A DNA stretch of 34,407 nucleotides. Source: Hyphomonadaceae bacterium. GTDB taxonomy: Bacteria > Pseudomonadota > Alphaproteobacteria > Caulobacterales > Hyphomonadaceae. A model generated the notes under the pieces. It saw nothing but the letters and a program-made list of their open reading frames with translations. It was not told the DNA's origin and ran no database searches. Shown in pieces: positions 23,891-32,024 of this stretch. The translations under genes were made by a program, and so were the position numbers. How positions within the stretch are numbered: position 1 is the first letter of the stretch; the number at the start of each line of letters is the position of its first letter. The stretch is taken from assembly GCA_022760335.1 (NCBI GenBank), contig JALEGE010000007.1:1-34407 (forward strand). Direction: 5' to 3'.

Positions 23891-26709
23891 CAGTTCGGCC
23901 CCCCGTCCTGGAGCGTCGGGAGGCTGTCGATATCGATATCTTCCCCGCCTTCTTCATCCTCGCCGAGGCGTTCCAGCAGGGCCGGGATGTGCACCTGGTC
24001 GGACTTGTAGTTCCCCGTCAGCACATACATCACCAGATTGACGCCGAACCGGTAAGCCATTTCGCGCTGGTCATCCCCGCCATCGACGGAGAACATGGAA
24101 CGCGCATTCTCATCGATCGCCCAGGCGCCGACCCAGTCGGCATCGCCAATGAAGAGGCGCGAGACGCCATCGCCGGAAACCCTGCCTTCTTCGCCTGCTG
24201 TCTCGATCCAGAGTGGGCGGCGGCTATAGCGGCCGGGAAAGTCGCTGATCAGATAGAAACTGCGCGTCAGGACATGCTCATCCGGCACCGGCGCAAGCGG
24301 CGGTGCATCCAGCCCGGTCAGCAGGCCGGAAAGAGACTCCAGCCCCTGCGAGTCGCCTGGCGTGCTGCCGCTGCGCGTGTCGATCATCAGTGCCCCACCA
24401 CCCAGCATATACCGGTTCAGCGCAGCTATGGCTGGCTCGCTGAGCGGTGCGGCATTTTCCGGCACGGAATAGTAGATCAGCGGATAAAGCTCCAGCGCGT
24501 CACGCTCGGGGTCGAGTGCGTGCGGGCGCACGGGCTCAACTGAAGAGCGCAGCCAGAGAATGCGTGACAGGCCGACAAGTCCGGCTTCGGTGCGCCGGTT
24601 CAATTCTGCATCCGGGGTCTGGATATAGCCGAGCCGCATATTGATCGCGGCGGCTTCGGCCTTGGTGAGGGCCTCTTCGCCGCGTGCCGATAACATTTGC
24701 GCCTCTGCCGGATGGGGCAGCGCCACGGCAAGTGCGAGCAAAAGCGGCAGTGCGGCCATGGCCTTGCGCGGCAGACGTGGCATGCGGCCAGACAGGATCA
24801 GCGCGATCAGAAGGTCGAGCGCAATCAGGATCAGTGCGCCGGTCAGCAAGAGACCGGTCAGGTCCAGGCGCCGGGCTTCGGCATCGCCCAGCAGGCGCGT
24901 GCCCGCAGGCCAGGCCGAAATGGGAGCAAGCCGCGCGCCGGCAGCGGCGTTAATCGCACGTGTGCCCGAGGGTCCGCGATAAAACCCCGGCGGATGGATC
25001 GGCCCGGGCTGGATCGTGGCAAACTCGGCGGCCTGGAGCGGCTCTGCCGTGCTCCCCGGCGATTGCAGCCGGCCATACCCGTCGAGCACCAGCTGGGGCA
25101 CGAAGCTGCCCTCGCCATCATCGGCGACTTCGCCGCGCCCTGCGGCAATCGCCCGGCGCAGCATCTGGGCATAGGTGGCCGAGAAAGGCAGGTCCGACCA
25201 GTCCGGCCCGGCGGTGACGTGAAAGAGGACCACCATGCCGCGCCCGCGCCCGTTGGCGGTGACAATCGGCGAGCCATCCTGCAGCCGGGCCCATGTGCGC
25301 GCCTGCAGGTCTGCGGCCGGTTGGGCCAGCACCTGCTGGCGCACCAGTGCGTCATCGGGCACGGCCAGGCCGGCAAAGGGCGAGGTGTCGGAGAAGGGCG
25401 CCAGCGCCTGCGGATCGTCCCAGGCGAGCGCGCCGCCAAGCGCCCGCGAGGTGCGCCGCAGGGGCACGGGCAACAGCTCGTCATCCTGAGCGGCAAGGCG
25501 CGGGCCGGCAAAGCGGATCAACGCGCCGCCCTGTTCGATCCATTCGACCAGCGGCTCCATCTCGGTCGCCGGCACGGTGCCGACATCGGTGAGGATAATC
25601 GCGTCAGGGCGCTGCTGGATGAGATCGGCAAGATCACCTTCCAGCAGCGTTGCGAAGGGCTCCAGCGCGCGGCGAACATAATGGATATCTGACAAGAGCG
25701 GCTGGGCTGCCGCGCCGGTGGAGACGATGCCGACCCGGCGTGTGCGGTCGGCGCTGTCCCATAGCCATGTCGTGCCCGCGCCCTGCATGCCGGCGACGGA
25801 AAAGCGCGAGACGCGCGAAAGCGCGCCGCCGGGCAGGTCGAACCGGGCGGTGGTCTCGGTGCTGCCCGCCTCGAAACTGGCTTGCGCGGTGGCGAGCGCG
25901 GCGCCATCCACGGTGTGGGCCGAGGCGGCGACGTCGAGCGGATCCTCGCGATTCACCCGGCTCAGCGTCACACTCACACCGCTACCATCTGAACTCAGCG
26001 AAGTGATGGCCAGCGTCGCACGCGGCGGGGCGACATAGACATCCAGGGGAGCCAGCGCCGCGAGGCCTTCCAGAAAAGCGCCATCGGTGCCATCGGTGAG
26101 GCCGTGGCTGGCATAGAAGATCCGCGAAGGCTGCAGCCCGGAGGCTTCCAGCCGTTCCAGTGCATCGGCCCGGTCGGTCGCCCAGCTGGCTGGCTCAAGC
26201 GTATCGAGCGCGCGTTCTGCTTCTTGCTGAGAGCGCCTGCGGGCAGGGTCGGTCAGTGGGCGCGCACGTGGCGCGGTCAGCAGCAGATGCACAGCTCTGT
26301 CACGGCCTGACGCGTCCACGGCAGCCTCTGCGGCGGCGAGTATGTCGCTCCAGCGTGGTGCGGCGGCCCAGCCATCATCGACGACCACCAGAAGCGGTCC
26401 GGATGGCTGGGTTTCTGGCGGCCCGGCCGGCCCATAGACCGGCTGTGCCAGGCCAATGATCGCAGCCGCCGCCGCCAGCAGGCGCAGCAGCAACACCCAC
26501 CAGGGCGTGCGGTCTGGCGTTTCCTCGCGCGGCTTCAGATCGTCCAGCAGGCGCAGGCTTGGCAGGTCCTGGTTGCGCGGGGCCGGCGGGGTCGCGCGCA
26601 GCACGAACCAGATCACAGGCAATGCGATCAGCGCGGCCAGCGCCAATGGCGCGCCGAACACCACCGGGCCAAGGCTAAGCGGGCTTGTCACCTGGGCAAG
26701 AAGGCTCAA
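23890..26709 (-). CDS. BatA-N/DUF4159 membrane protein of the MoxR operon
   Basis: This 939-residue protein has the aerotolerance (BatA) N-terminal domain: two membrane segments around PLALAALIALPVIWFVLRATPPAP and a following helix near WWVLLLRLLAAAA. A long VWA/GATase-like periplasmic part follows, another membrane helix pair lies near 620-680, and DUF4159 covers about 690-900. The C-terminus is acidic. The start is a TTG (26709-26707) overlapping the DUF58 stop in TTGA. No enzymatic residues are obvious; a scaffold or substrate-receptor role for the MoxR ATPase is inferred from the family context. It is the largest gene of the operon. Confidence 0.9.
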   Translation of the reverse strand: MSLLAQVTSPLSLGPVVFGAPLALAALIALPVIWFVLRATPPAPRNQDLPSLRLLDDLKPREETPDRTPWWVLLLRLLAAAAAIIGLAQPVYGPAGPPETQPSGPLLVVVDDGWAAAPRWSDILAAAEAAVDASGRDRAVHLLLTAPRARPLTDPARRRSQQEAERALDTLEPASWATDRADALERLEASGLQPSRIFYASHGLTDGTDGAFLEGLAALAPLDVYVAPPRATLAITSLSSDGSGVSVTLSRVNREDPLDVAASAHTVDGAALATAQASFEAGSTETTARFDLPGGALSRVSRFSVAGMQGAGTTWLWDSADRTRRVGIVSTGAAAQPLLSDIHYVRRALEPFATLLEGDLADLIQQRPDAIILTDVGTVPATEMEPLVEWIEQGGALIRFAGPRLAAQDDELLPVPLRRTSRALGGALAWDDPQALAPFSDTSPFAGLAVPDDALVRQQVLAQPAADLQARTWARLQDGSPIVTANGRGRGMVVLFHVTAGPDWSDLPFSATYAQMLRRAIAAGRGEVADDGEGSFVPQLVLDGYGRLQSPGSTAEPLQAAEFATIQPGPIHPPGFYRGPSGTRAINAAAGARLAPISAWPAGTRLLGDAEARRLDLTGLLLTGALILIALDLLIALILSGRMPRLPRKAMAALPLLLALAVALPHPAEAQMLSARGEEALTKAEAAAINMRLGYIQTPDAELNRRTEAGLVGLSRILWLRSSVEPVRPHALDPERDALELYPLIYYSVPENAAPLSEPAIAALNRYMLGGGALMIDTRSGSTPGDSQGLESLSGLLTGLDAPPLAPVPDEHVLTRSFYLISDFPGRYSRRPLWIETAGEEGRVSGDGVSRLFIGDADWVGAWAIDENARSMFSVDGGDDQREMAYRFGVNLVMYVLTGNYKSDQVHIPALLERLGEDEEGGEDIDIDSLPTLQDGGPN

Positions 26710-27572
26710 GCTTTGCCTCCGAAGCTTTCCAGCGCCTTTTTCAGCGCGGCGGCTCCAGCAAGCGACACAGCAGAGGTCTCATGCTCCACCAGCCGCCAGC
26801 CGAGGCGTTTTGCGAGGCCGTCGAGGGCTTCGCGATTGGCCTTGAACTTCTCGCGATAGGCCTCGCGGATTGATTGGGCGCGGCCGAAAATCCGGGCGAT
26901 GGCCTCGCCGGGTCGGCGCAGGCGTACCCTGCCCTGGAAGGGAAACTCAACTTCCACCGGGTCTGCGATGGCGAGCAACACGCCTTCACGGCATGTCTCG
27001 GCCAACGGCGCGAGGCGCTTCTCCCAGGTCTCGGCTGGATCATAGAAATCGCTGGCCACCACAGCAAAGGCAGAGGCGCGCGGCGGGGGCGGGAAGTCAC
27101 CGGACTGGTCTGTCGCGAGATCTTCCAGCAGGCGGTCAATCGCGCGCTTGCCGAAGCCGGGTGTGCGGCCAGAGCCGAGCACGCCGATCCTGTCGCCTTC
27201 GCGCGAGAGCAGGATCCCGAGTGCCAACATCAGGACGCGCGCTTCATCGGCCTTTGTGCGTCGGCCCTCGCCGCCGCGCCAGTCAAAGCCCTGATGCGGA
27301 TCACACCAGAACAGCGCCGTGCGCGCGGTTTCCAGCTCGGTCTCGCGGACATAGAGATCGTCGCCTTGTGCAGAACGCCGCCAGTCGACACGGTGAGCAT
27401 CGTCTTCCTTGGCATAGCGGCGATACTGCCAGAAATGCTCGCCCGTGCCCGCCTTGCGCCGCCCCGCCGAGCCCACATGCGGGGCCTCGGACGCGGTTGA
27501 CTTGAAGGTCAGCGGCGGCAGCGAGGAGGCAATGATCTCAGCCTCGGAACGCAGGGCGGCGAGATCGGTCAT
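26706..27572 (-). CDS. DUF58 protein of the MoxR operon
   Basis: This 288-residue soluble protein contains the DUF58 signature: RRYAKEDDAHRVDWRRSAQ, then LYVRETELETARTALFW. These match the R.Y..GD..R.IDW and L.V.E.E.E pattern of the family. The C-terminal half has a VWA-like flavour (ALGILLSREGDRIGVLG). DUF58 proteins are regular companions of MoxR ATPases; their biochemical role is not settled. The start at 27572 is chosen because the ATG overlaps the stop of the upstream exported protein in ATGA. Its own stop overlaps the DUF4159 start by four bases. Confidence 0.92.
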   Translation of the reverse strand: MTDLAALRSEAEIIASSLPPLTFKSTASEAPHVGSAGRRKAGTGEHFWQYRRYAKEDDAHRVDWRRSAQGDDLYVRETELETARTALFWCDPHQGFDWRGGEGRRTKADEARVLMLALGILLSREGDRIGVLGSGRTPGFGKRAIDRLLEDLATDQSGDFPPPPRASAFAVVASDFYDPAETWEKRLAPLAETCREGVLLAIADPVEVEFPFQGRVRLRRPGEAIARIFGRAQSIREAYREKFKANREALDGLAKRLGWRLVEHETSAVSLAGAAALKKALESFGGKA

Positions 27573-28096
27573 TCGGGAACCTCGCATGCGGTTGTGAGCC
27601 CCTGATACAGGATATCCAGCTCTTCCATTGACGCGCCTGCGTTGGCCAAATCAATGTATCTATTGAGGTTTTGGAGGCGAACTATTGAAAGGTATTGGTG
27701 CTCAGAAAATGGCGGTTCGCAGGGATATTCCTCGGACATGCGATTTTCAAATTCTGACAACTCCGCTGCAATTTCTTGAGCTGATTTTCCAGCAATGATC
27801 AGACTTGGATCTGACAGGCTGTAGCTGTAGTTTATTTCAAGCTTGCTCCAGTGTCCTGCGAGACAGCGCAATTCACTTTGCTGCCCCTCGGATAGAATCT
27901 GTTCAAGCGGCTGAAGGTTCGCAGGCGTCAGAAACGGATCTTCGTATTGAGCCTGGGTCTTCTCACCGACTTGCATAACGTGGAGGTCGCTGTGGGAATT
28001 TGGAGTCTCACCTTGCAGATCGGCAAAAGCGGGCATGGCGAACCACAACAGGCTCGCTGCCGCAATCCAGAACCGAAAGGACAGAGACTTGGTCAT
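27569..28096 (-). CDS. Small exported protein, AT-rich, embedded in the MoxR operon
   Basis: This 175-residue protein has a signal peptide (MTKSLSFRFWIAAASLLWFA, cleaved near AFA-DL). The mature part is helical with three cysteines, in LRCLAG, YPCEPP and TTACEV. I find no family. By hand count its DNA (27601-28080) is about 50% G+C, while lines I counted in the flanking genes ran from 57% to 75%, so it may be an acquired or fast-evolving gene. It overlaps both neighbours by four bases, which argues it is translated with moxR and DUF58. The role is unknown; a dedicated client or periplasmic sensor of the system is possible. Confidence 0.8.
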   Translation of the reverse strand: MTKSLSFRFWIAAASLLWFAMPAFADLQGETPNSHSDLHVMQVGEKTQAQYEDPFLTPANLQPLEQILSEGQQSELRCLAGHWSKLEINYSYSLSDPSLIIAGKSAQEIAAELSEFENRMSEEYPCEPPFSEHQYLSIVRLQNLNRYIDLANAGASMEELDILYQGLTTACEVPE

Positions 28097-28578
28097 TCCT
28101 CCGGCGCCTCCTGCGGGCAATTTTCCTGATAATGCTGCATCAGGACAGGCGGCGGGGTCTGGGCCTGCATTTCGATATTCAGTCTTTCATTGAACACCGC
28201 ATCGGCCTGCATCTCGCCCAGCAGGTCGGCCTCGCGGACATAGGTGTCGAAATCCTCGTGATGATGGCCGGCGCCTTCGGGCATGACCGCTTGCAGCTGT
28301 TGCTGATAGGCGCCGATTTCGGCGATTTTCGGGTTCAGCGGGCCGGAGCAGAGGCCCGACTGCGGCGGCTGGCCGGCCAGCTCGCAATTGCGCGCGGATA
28401 TGGCTCTCATCCACAGGCCCATCATCTGGTTCGTCACGCGCCATTCCACCGTGCAATCGGGGTCATAGGGCACACCGACCGCCGGCTCCTGCGCAAGAGC
28501 CGGTGCGCCTATCGAAAGACTGGCAAGCAAGACCCCGGCCAGAGCGGCCGTGCGAGAGAGAGGGCGCGCAAACTCCAC
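28093..28578 (-). CDS. Small exported cysteine-containing protein in the MoxR operon
   Basis: This 161-residue protein has an N-terminal signal peptide ending PALAQ (about residue 30) and four cysteines in the mature part (PDC, RNC, GLC, ENC), compatible with two disulfides. A stretch EGAGHHHEDFD could bind metal. The start is GTG at 28578; its G is the last base of the moxR stop TAG. An ATG alternative lies too far inside the signal peptide. The composition is normal for the window. I do not recognise a family. It is translationally coupled to moxR upstream and to the AT-rich exported protein downstream. Confidence 0.8.
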   Translation of the reverse strand: MEFARPLSRTAALAGVLLASLSIGAPALAQEPAVGVPYDPDCTVEWRVTNQMMGLWMRAISARNCELAGQPPQSGLCSGPLNPKIAEIGAYQQQLQAVMPEGAGHHHEDFDTYVREADLLGEMQADAVFNERLNIEMQAQTPPPVLMQHYQENCPQEAPEE

Positions 28579-29567
28579 TAGGCCGCCTTCCGCGCGAGAT
28601 CGTTGATCAGGGCCGTCAGCGTGGGCGCCGTGCCGGTGGGATCATAGCGCATCGCCATGCGGTGGCCGAGGGCGGGTTCGGCCAGCGCCTCGACATCTTC
28701 CAGGCTCGGCGCCAGGCGTCCGCGCAGCAGGGCGCGGGCGCGGGCGGCCAGCATCAGGGCCTGGCCAGCGCGGGGGCTGGGACCCCAGTCGACGAGGGAT
28801 TTCACGCGGTCGTCAGAGGTTTGCTCGGGCCGGGCCTCGCGCACCAGATTCAGGATCACATCCAGGATCTTCTCGCCCACGGGCATCTTGCGCACCAGGG
28901 CCTGCAGGCCGATCAGCTTCTGGGCATCGAGCGCCGCTTCGACCTTTTCTTCCTCCCCGCCGGTGGTCGATACGAGGATCTGGCGTTCCACATCCAGGTC
29001 CGGATAGGTCACGTCGATCTTGAGCAGGAACCGGTCCAGTTGGGCCTCGGGCAGGGGATAGGTGCCTTCCTGCTCGATCGGGTTTTGCGTTGCCAGCACA
29101 TGGAAGGGCGCGGGCAGATCATGGCGCACGCCGGCCACGGTGACGAACCGTTCCTGCATGGCCTGGAGCAGGGCAGATTGGGTGCGCGGGCTGGCGCGGT
29201 TGATCTCGTCGGCCATCAGAAGCTGGGTGAAGATCGGCCCGCGCAGGAAGCGGAAGCTGCGCTCGCCACTGGCGCTTTCATCCAGCACTTCGGAGCCGAG
29301 AATATCGGACGGCATCAGGTCCGGGGTAAACTGGATACGCGCGCCATCCAGGCCCAGCGCGGTGGACATGGCGGTGACAAGCCGCGTCTTGGCCAGGCCC
29401 GGCGCGCCGATGAGCAGGGCGTGCCCGCCGGCGAGAACAGCGCACAGGGCCAGCTCCACAACCCGGTCCTGGCCGAACACGGCCTTGCCGATTTCGGACC
29501 GCACATTTGCCAGCGCCTCAACGGCGGCTTCGGCTTCAGCAACGATTTCAGGGCTCTGGTCGGTCAT
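28578..29567 (-). CDS. MoxR-family AAA+ ATPase
   Basis: This 329-residue ATPase has Walker A GAPGLAKT (54-61), Walker B LLMADEIN (116-123), the sensor-1 motif ATQNP and the arginine-bearing PSPRAGQALMLAARAR. These mark MoxR AAA+ proteins, which act as chaperones that help insert metals or assemble complexes, often with VWA-domain partners. It heads an operon of six genes, and the divergent DUF1285 gene lies 105 bases away, so this gap (29568-29672) likely holds promoters for both. A GATTC site sits at 29657-29661. All motifs look intact. Confidence 0.95.
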   Translation of the reverse strand: MTDQSPEIVAEAEAAVEALANVRSEIGKAVFGQDRVVELALCAVLAGGHALLIGAPGLAKTRLVTAMSTALGLDGARIQFTPDLMPSDILGSEVLDESASGERSFRFLRGPIFTQLLMADEINRASPRTQSALLQAMQERFVTVAGVRHDLPAPFHVLATQNPIEQEGTYPLPEAQLDRFLLKIDVTYPDLDVERQILVSTTGGEEEKVEAALDAQKLIGLQALVRKMPVGEKILDVILNLVREARPEQTSDDRVKSLVDWGPSPRAGQALMLAARARALLRGRLAPSLEDVEALAEPALGHRMAMRYDPTGTAPTLTALINDLARKAA

Positions 29568-29672
29568 GTGCGGCGTGGCGTCCTTTTTCGTCTGCGCGGC
29601 TCTGCCGGGTGTGCTCGGGTCCGCATCGGGCTATGATCTTGATAAGGCTAGAGCAAGATTCAAAGCAAAACT

Positions 29673-30275
29673 ATGGCGGAGATGCGTGTGAATTCCAGTG
29701 GCAATATCATTCCGAGCCTGGAGCAGGTGCTGCGCGAAATCGTCCCGGATGCTGCAGAGGGGCGGAAATTGCCGCCTGTGCATCTGTGGCATCCGGAGCA
29801 TTGCGGCGATATCGGCATGGAAATCCGCGCCGATGGCAGCTGGTGGCATGACGGCACGCGCATCGGGCGGGAAAAACTGGTGCGGCTGTTTTCCACCATT
29901 CTGCGCAAGGATGAGGATGGCGAGACCTATCTCGTAACGCCGTATGAAAAAGTGATTGTGCGGGTCGAGGACGCGCCTTTTCTGGCTGTGCGTGTTGACC
30001 GGGTTGATGATGACGGCGTTCCGGCGCTGCTCTTCACCACCAATCTGGGTGACACCGCCCTGGCGGGGCCGGGCCATCCCTTGCGTGTTGAGACCGATTC
30101 CGAAACGCAGGAGCCCGCGCCTTATGTGTTGATCCGTGGGGCGCTGGAAGCGAAACTGACGCGGCCTGTATTCTATGAACTGGCAGGTATGGTCGAGCCG
30201 GATCCTGAAGATCCGGGCATGATGGGCGTGTGGAGCCAGGGCGAATTTTACAGGATCGGCCCGGCTGAGGCGTAG
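29673..30275 (+). CDS. DUF1285 protein
   Basis: This 200-residue soluble protein matches DUF1285: PPVHLWHPEHCGDIGMEIRAD, then GSWWHDGTRIGREKLVRLFS with TYLVTPYEKVIVRVEDAPF. The family has no known catalytic activity and is commonly next to MoxR/DUF58 genes in alphaproteobacteria. It is divergent from moxR. The ATG at 29673 is used; an ATG nine bases on is also in frame. It is followed 42 bases later by recR on the same strand, so it may contribute to that transcript. Confidence 0.9.
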   Translation: MAEMRVNSSGNIIPSLEQVLREIVPDAAEGRKLPPVHLWHPEHCGDIGMEIRADGSWWHDGTRIGREKLVRLFSTILRKDEDGETYLVTPYEKVIVRVEDAPFLAVRVDRVDDDGVPALLFTTNLGDTALAGPGHPLRVETDSETQEPAPYVLIRGALEAKLTRPVFYELAGMVEPDPEDPGMMGVWSQGEFYRIGPAEA

Positions 30276-30317
30276 TGGAGGCTTGCATTCCGGCGCCAGC
30301 GCGCGACATTTCCCGCC

Positions 30318-30917
30318 ATGACAGAACGAGTCGCCGGCCCGGAAATTCTTCGCATGATCGAGTTGATCGCCAAACTGCCGGGGCTCGGGCCGCGGTCGGC
30401 GCGGCGCGTGGCGCTGCATCTGCTCAAACGCAAAGATGGGCTATTGGTGCCACTGGCCGAGGCGCTGGGCGAGGCGGCGGCCAAGATCACCCAGTGCAAT
30501 ACGTGCGGGAATTTCGACACGGTGCAGCCCTGCGCGGTGTGCGCGGCGCCGAACCGGGACGAGACGACGCTCTGCGTGGTCGAGGATGTGCCCGACCTCT
30601 GGGCGCTGGAGCGGGCTGGAGCGTTTCGCGGACGCTATCATGTGCTGGGCGGGGTGCTCTCGGCGCTCGATGGCGTCGGGCCGGAGGATCTTTCCATCGC
30701 GAAATTGGTGAGCCGGGTAACGGGCGGGCCGTTTAGCGAGGTGATCCTGGCGCTCAATGCCACCGTGGATGGCCAGACCACGGCCCATTATATCGCCGAG
30801 CAGCTGGAGCCTGCTGGTGTCACCGTCACGCGCCTGGCCCATGGCGTGCCGGTTGGGGGCGAGTTGGATCATCTCGATGATGGAACATTGGCCACGGCCC
30901 TGCGGGCACGCCGGTAA
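30318..30917 (+). CDS. recR: Recombination protein RecR
   Basis: This 199-residue cytoplasmic protein works with RecO (and RecF) to load RecA on gapped DNA. It has an N-terminal helix-hairpin-helix ([20 protein letters not shown]), a Cys4 zinc finger at residues 60, 63, 72 and 75, and a Toprim domain that begins [14 protein letters not shown]. The Walker-B-like C-terminus ends in the usual [17 protein letters not shown]. Length and motifs are complete. The usual upstream partners dnaX and ybaB are not adjacent, so here recR follows DUF1285. Confidence 0.97.
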   Translation: MTERVAGPEILRMIELIAKLPGLGPRSARRVALHLLKRKDGLLVPLAEALGEAAAKITQCNTCGNFDTVQPCAVCAAPNRDETTLCVVEDVPDLWALERAGAFRGRYHVLGGVLSALDGVGPEDLSIAKLVSRVTGGPFSEVILALNATVDGQTTAHYIAEQLEPAGVTVTRLAHGVPVGGELDHLDDGTLATALRARR

Positions 30918-30940
30918 GTTTTGATTCCAGTTTAAGCATC

Positions 30941-30962
30941 TTGACACAGAACGACCGTTCTG
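30941..30962 (+). promoter_or_regulatory. Promoter -35 with likely TetR operator
   Basis: TTGACA at 30941-30946 is directly followed by the palindrome CAGAACG-AC-CGTTCTG (30947-30962), which has perfect 7-base arms. That is the shape of a TetR-family operator placed inside the promoter, 14 bases before the TetR gene start. Another CGTTCT half lies at 30988-30993 in the coding region. Autoregulation is inferred. A convincing -10 box was not found. Confidence 0.6.
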
Positions 30963-30975
30963 GTCTTTGTGCCTT

Positions 30976-31569
30976 ATGGAAAATGATCGTTCTATTCAGG
31001 CTGAAGAGGCCCTTGACGCTGCGACCCAGCAGTTCTGGCGCTACGGGTATACTGCGAGCTCGATGCGAGATCTGCTGCGGGTGACCGGCTTACACCGCAC
31101 AGCGCTTTACTCCAGCTTTGGTGGTAAGTCGGGTCTGTTCCTTGCCTGCCTTGATGCGTATTGTCACAAGGTCGTCAGCCCGGCTTTCGCTCAGGTTGAG
31201 ACCGAGGAGGCGGGACTGGTTGAAGTCCGCGCATATTTTGAACATCAGATCGCCGCGGCAGAAGCAGATGGTCTGCCAGGGCCGGGCTGTCTGATCGCCA
31301 ATTCCATGACGGAACTTTCGCCGCATGATAGTGAGGTGCAAGCGCGGGTGGAGGCGCACTTGGAGAGGCTGCGTGCCGGTTTTTCCAATGCACTATCCTA
31401 CACTGCACAGGGCCGATGCTCCTCAGAAACCATCAGCGAACTAGCAGACTTTCTTGCCATTAATTCGCAGGCGCTGTGGGCGCACTCTCGGCAGGTCAAT
31501 ACTGCCGTGCCCCTTCGTGCACATGCCGCGTGTCTTGTTTCCATGGTCGAAGAAAGGCTCGCTTCATGA
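30976..31569 (+). CDS. TetR-family transcriptional regulator
   Basis: This 197-residue regulator has an N-terminal helix-turn-helix (about residues 28-50, SMRDLLRVTGLHRTALYSSFGGK), with Tyr-Ser-Ser-Phe-Gly where TetR proteins show Y.hF. The C-terminal two-thirds is a helical ligand-binding domain with one Cys in PGPGCLIANS. ATG at 30976 is preferred over a TTG at 30967. The next gene begins inside its stop (ATGA), so the regulator and the downstream membrane protein are likely one operon under the palindrome at 30947-30962. Confidence 0.92.
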   Translation: MENDRSIQAEEALDAATQQFWRYGYTASSMRDLLRVTGLHRTALYSSFGGKSGLFLACLDAYCHKVVSPAFAQVETEEAGLVEVRAYFEHQIAAAEADGLPGPGCLIANSMTELSPHDSEVQARVEAHLERLRAGFSNALSYTAQGRCSSETISELADFLAINSQALWAHSRQVNTAVPLRAHAACLVSMVEERLAS

Positions 31570-32024
31570 CGGGCAAAGCCTCGCCCTTCCCGACGCGTGC
31601 ATTCCTCATCACTCTGGCGATCAACGCTGTGTGGATCAATGTTTCAGAAGTCTTCCGCTATTTTGTCTTTGTGATGGGCTCGATGCGACGCGCCTTGCCG
31701 GAGCTTGAGGGGGTTGCGCCCATGAATTTCGGCGTGTTCCTGGTCTGGGGTGTCTGGGACACAATCCTTCTGATTTTCGTAACCGGCTTTGTCTGGCTCT
31801 GGCTGGAGCGCTTTGGCTATGGCGTGAAGCAAGCCCTTGTCGCGGCCACCCTGTTCTGGGCTGGCGTGTTCGGCATCCTGTGGATCGGCATTTACAATAT
31901 GAATCTTGCCGATCTGAGTGTGCTGGCCACCGCATTGCCGCTCGCCTGGCTGGAAATGGCGGTGGCCGGGCTGATCGTGACCTGGGGCCTGCAGCGCTTT
32001 GGTGGCATAGCGACCCAACGCTAG
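31566..32024 (+). CDS. Small membrane protein coupled to TetR regulator
   Basis: This 152-residue protein has four hydrophobic segments (about 11-39, 55-78, 90-110 and 125-145) with Arg and Lys in the intervening loops. I do not recognise a family with a known function. It overlaps the TetR gene by four bases, so it is probably the main or a co-regulated target of that regulator. It is convergent with the PQQ-type dehydrogenase gene; the two stop codons are adjacent. Confidence 0.8.
   Translation: MTGKASPFPTRAFLITLAINAVWINVSEVFRYFVFVMGSMRRALPELEGVAPMNFGVFLVWGVWDTILLIFVTGFVWLWLERFGYGVKQALVAATLFWAGVFGILWIGIYNMNLADLSVLATALPLAWLEMAVAGLIVTWGLQRFGGIATQR

Noticed and set aside
24697..25692. Long plus-strand frame inside the DUF4159 gene
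   Set aside because: It has Gln/Arg/Gly-rich low-complexity composition typical of an antisense shadow of a high-GC gene.
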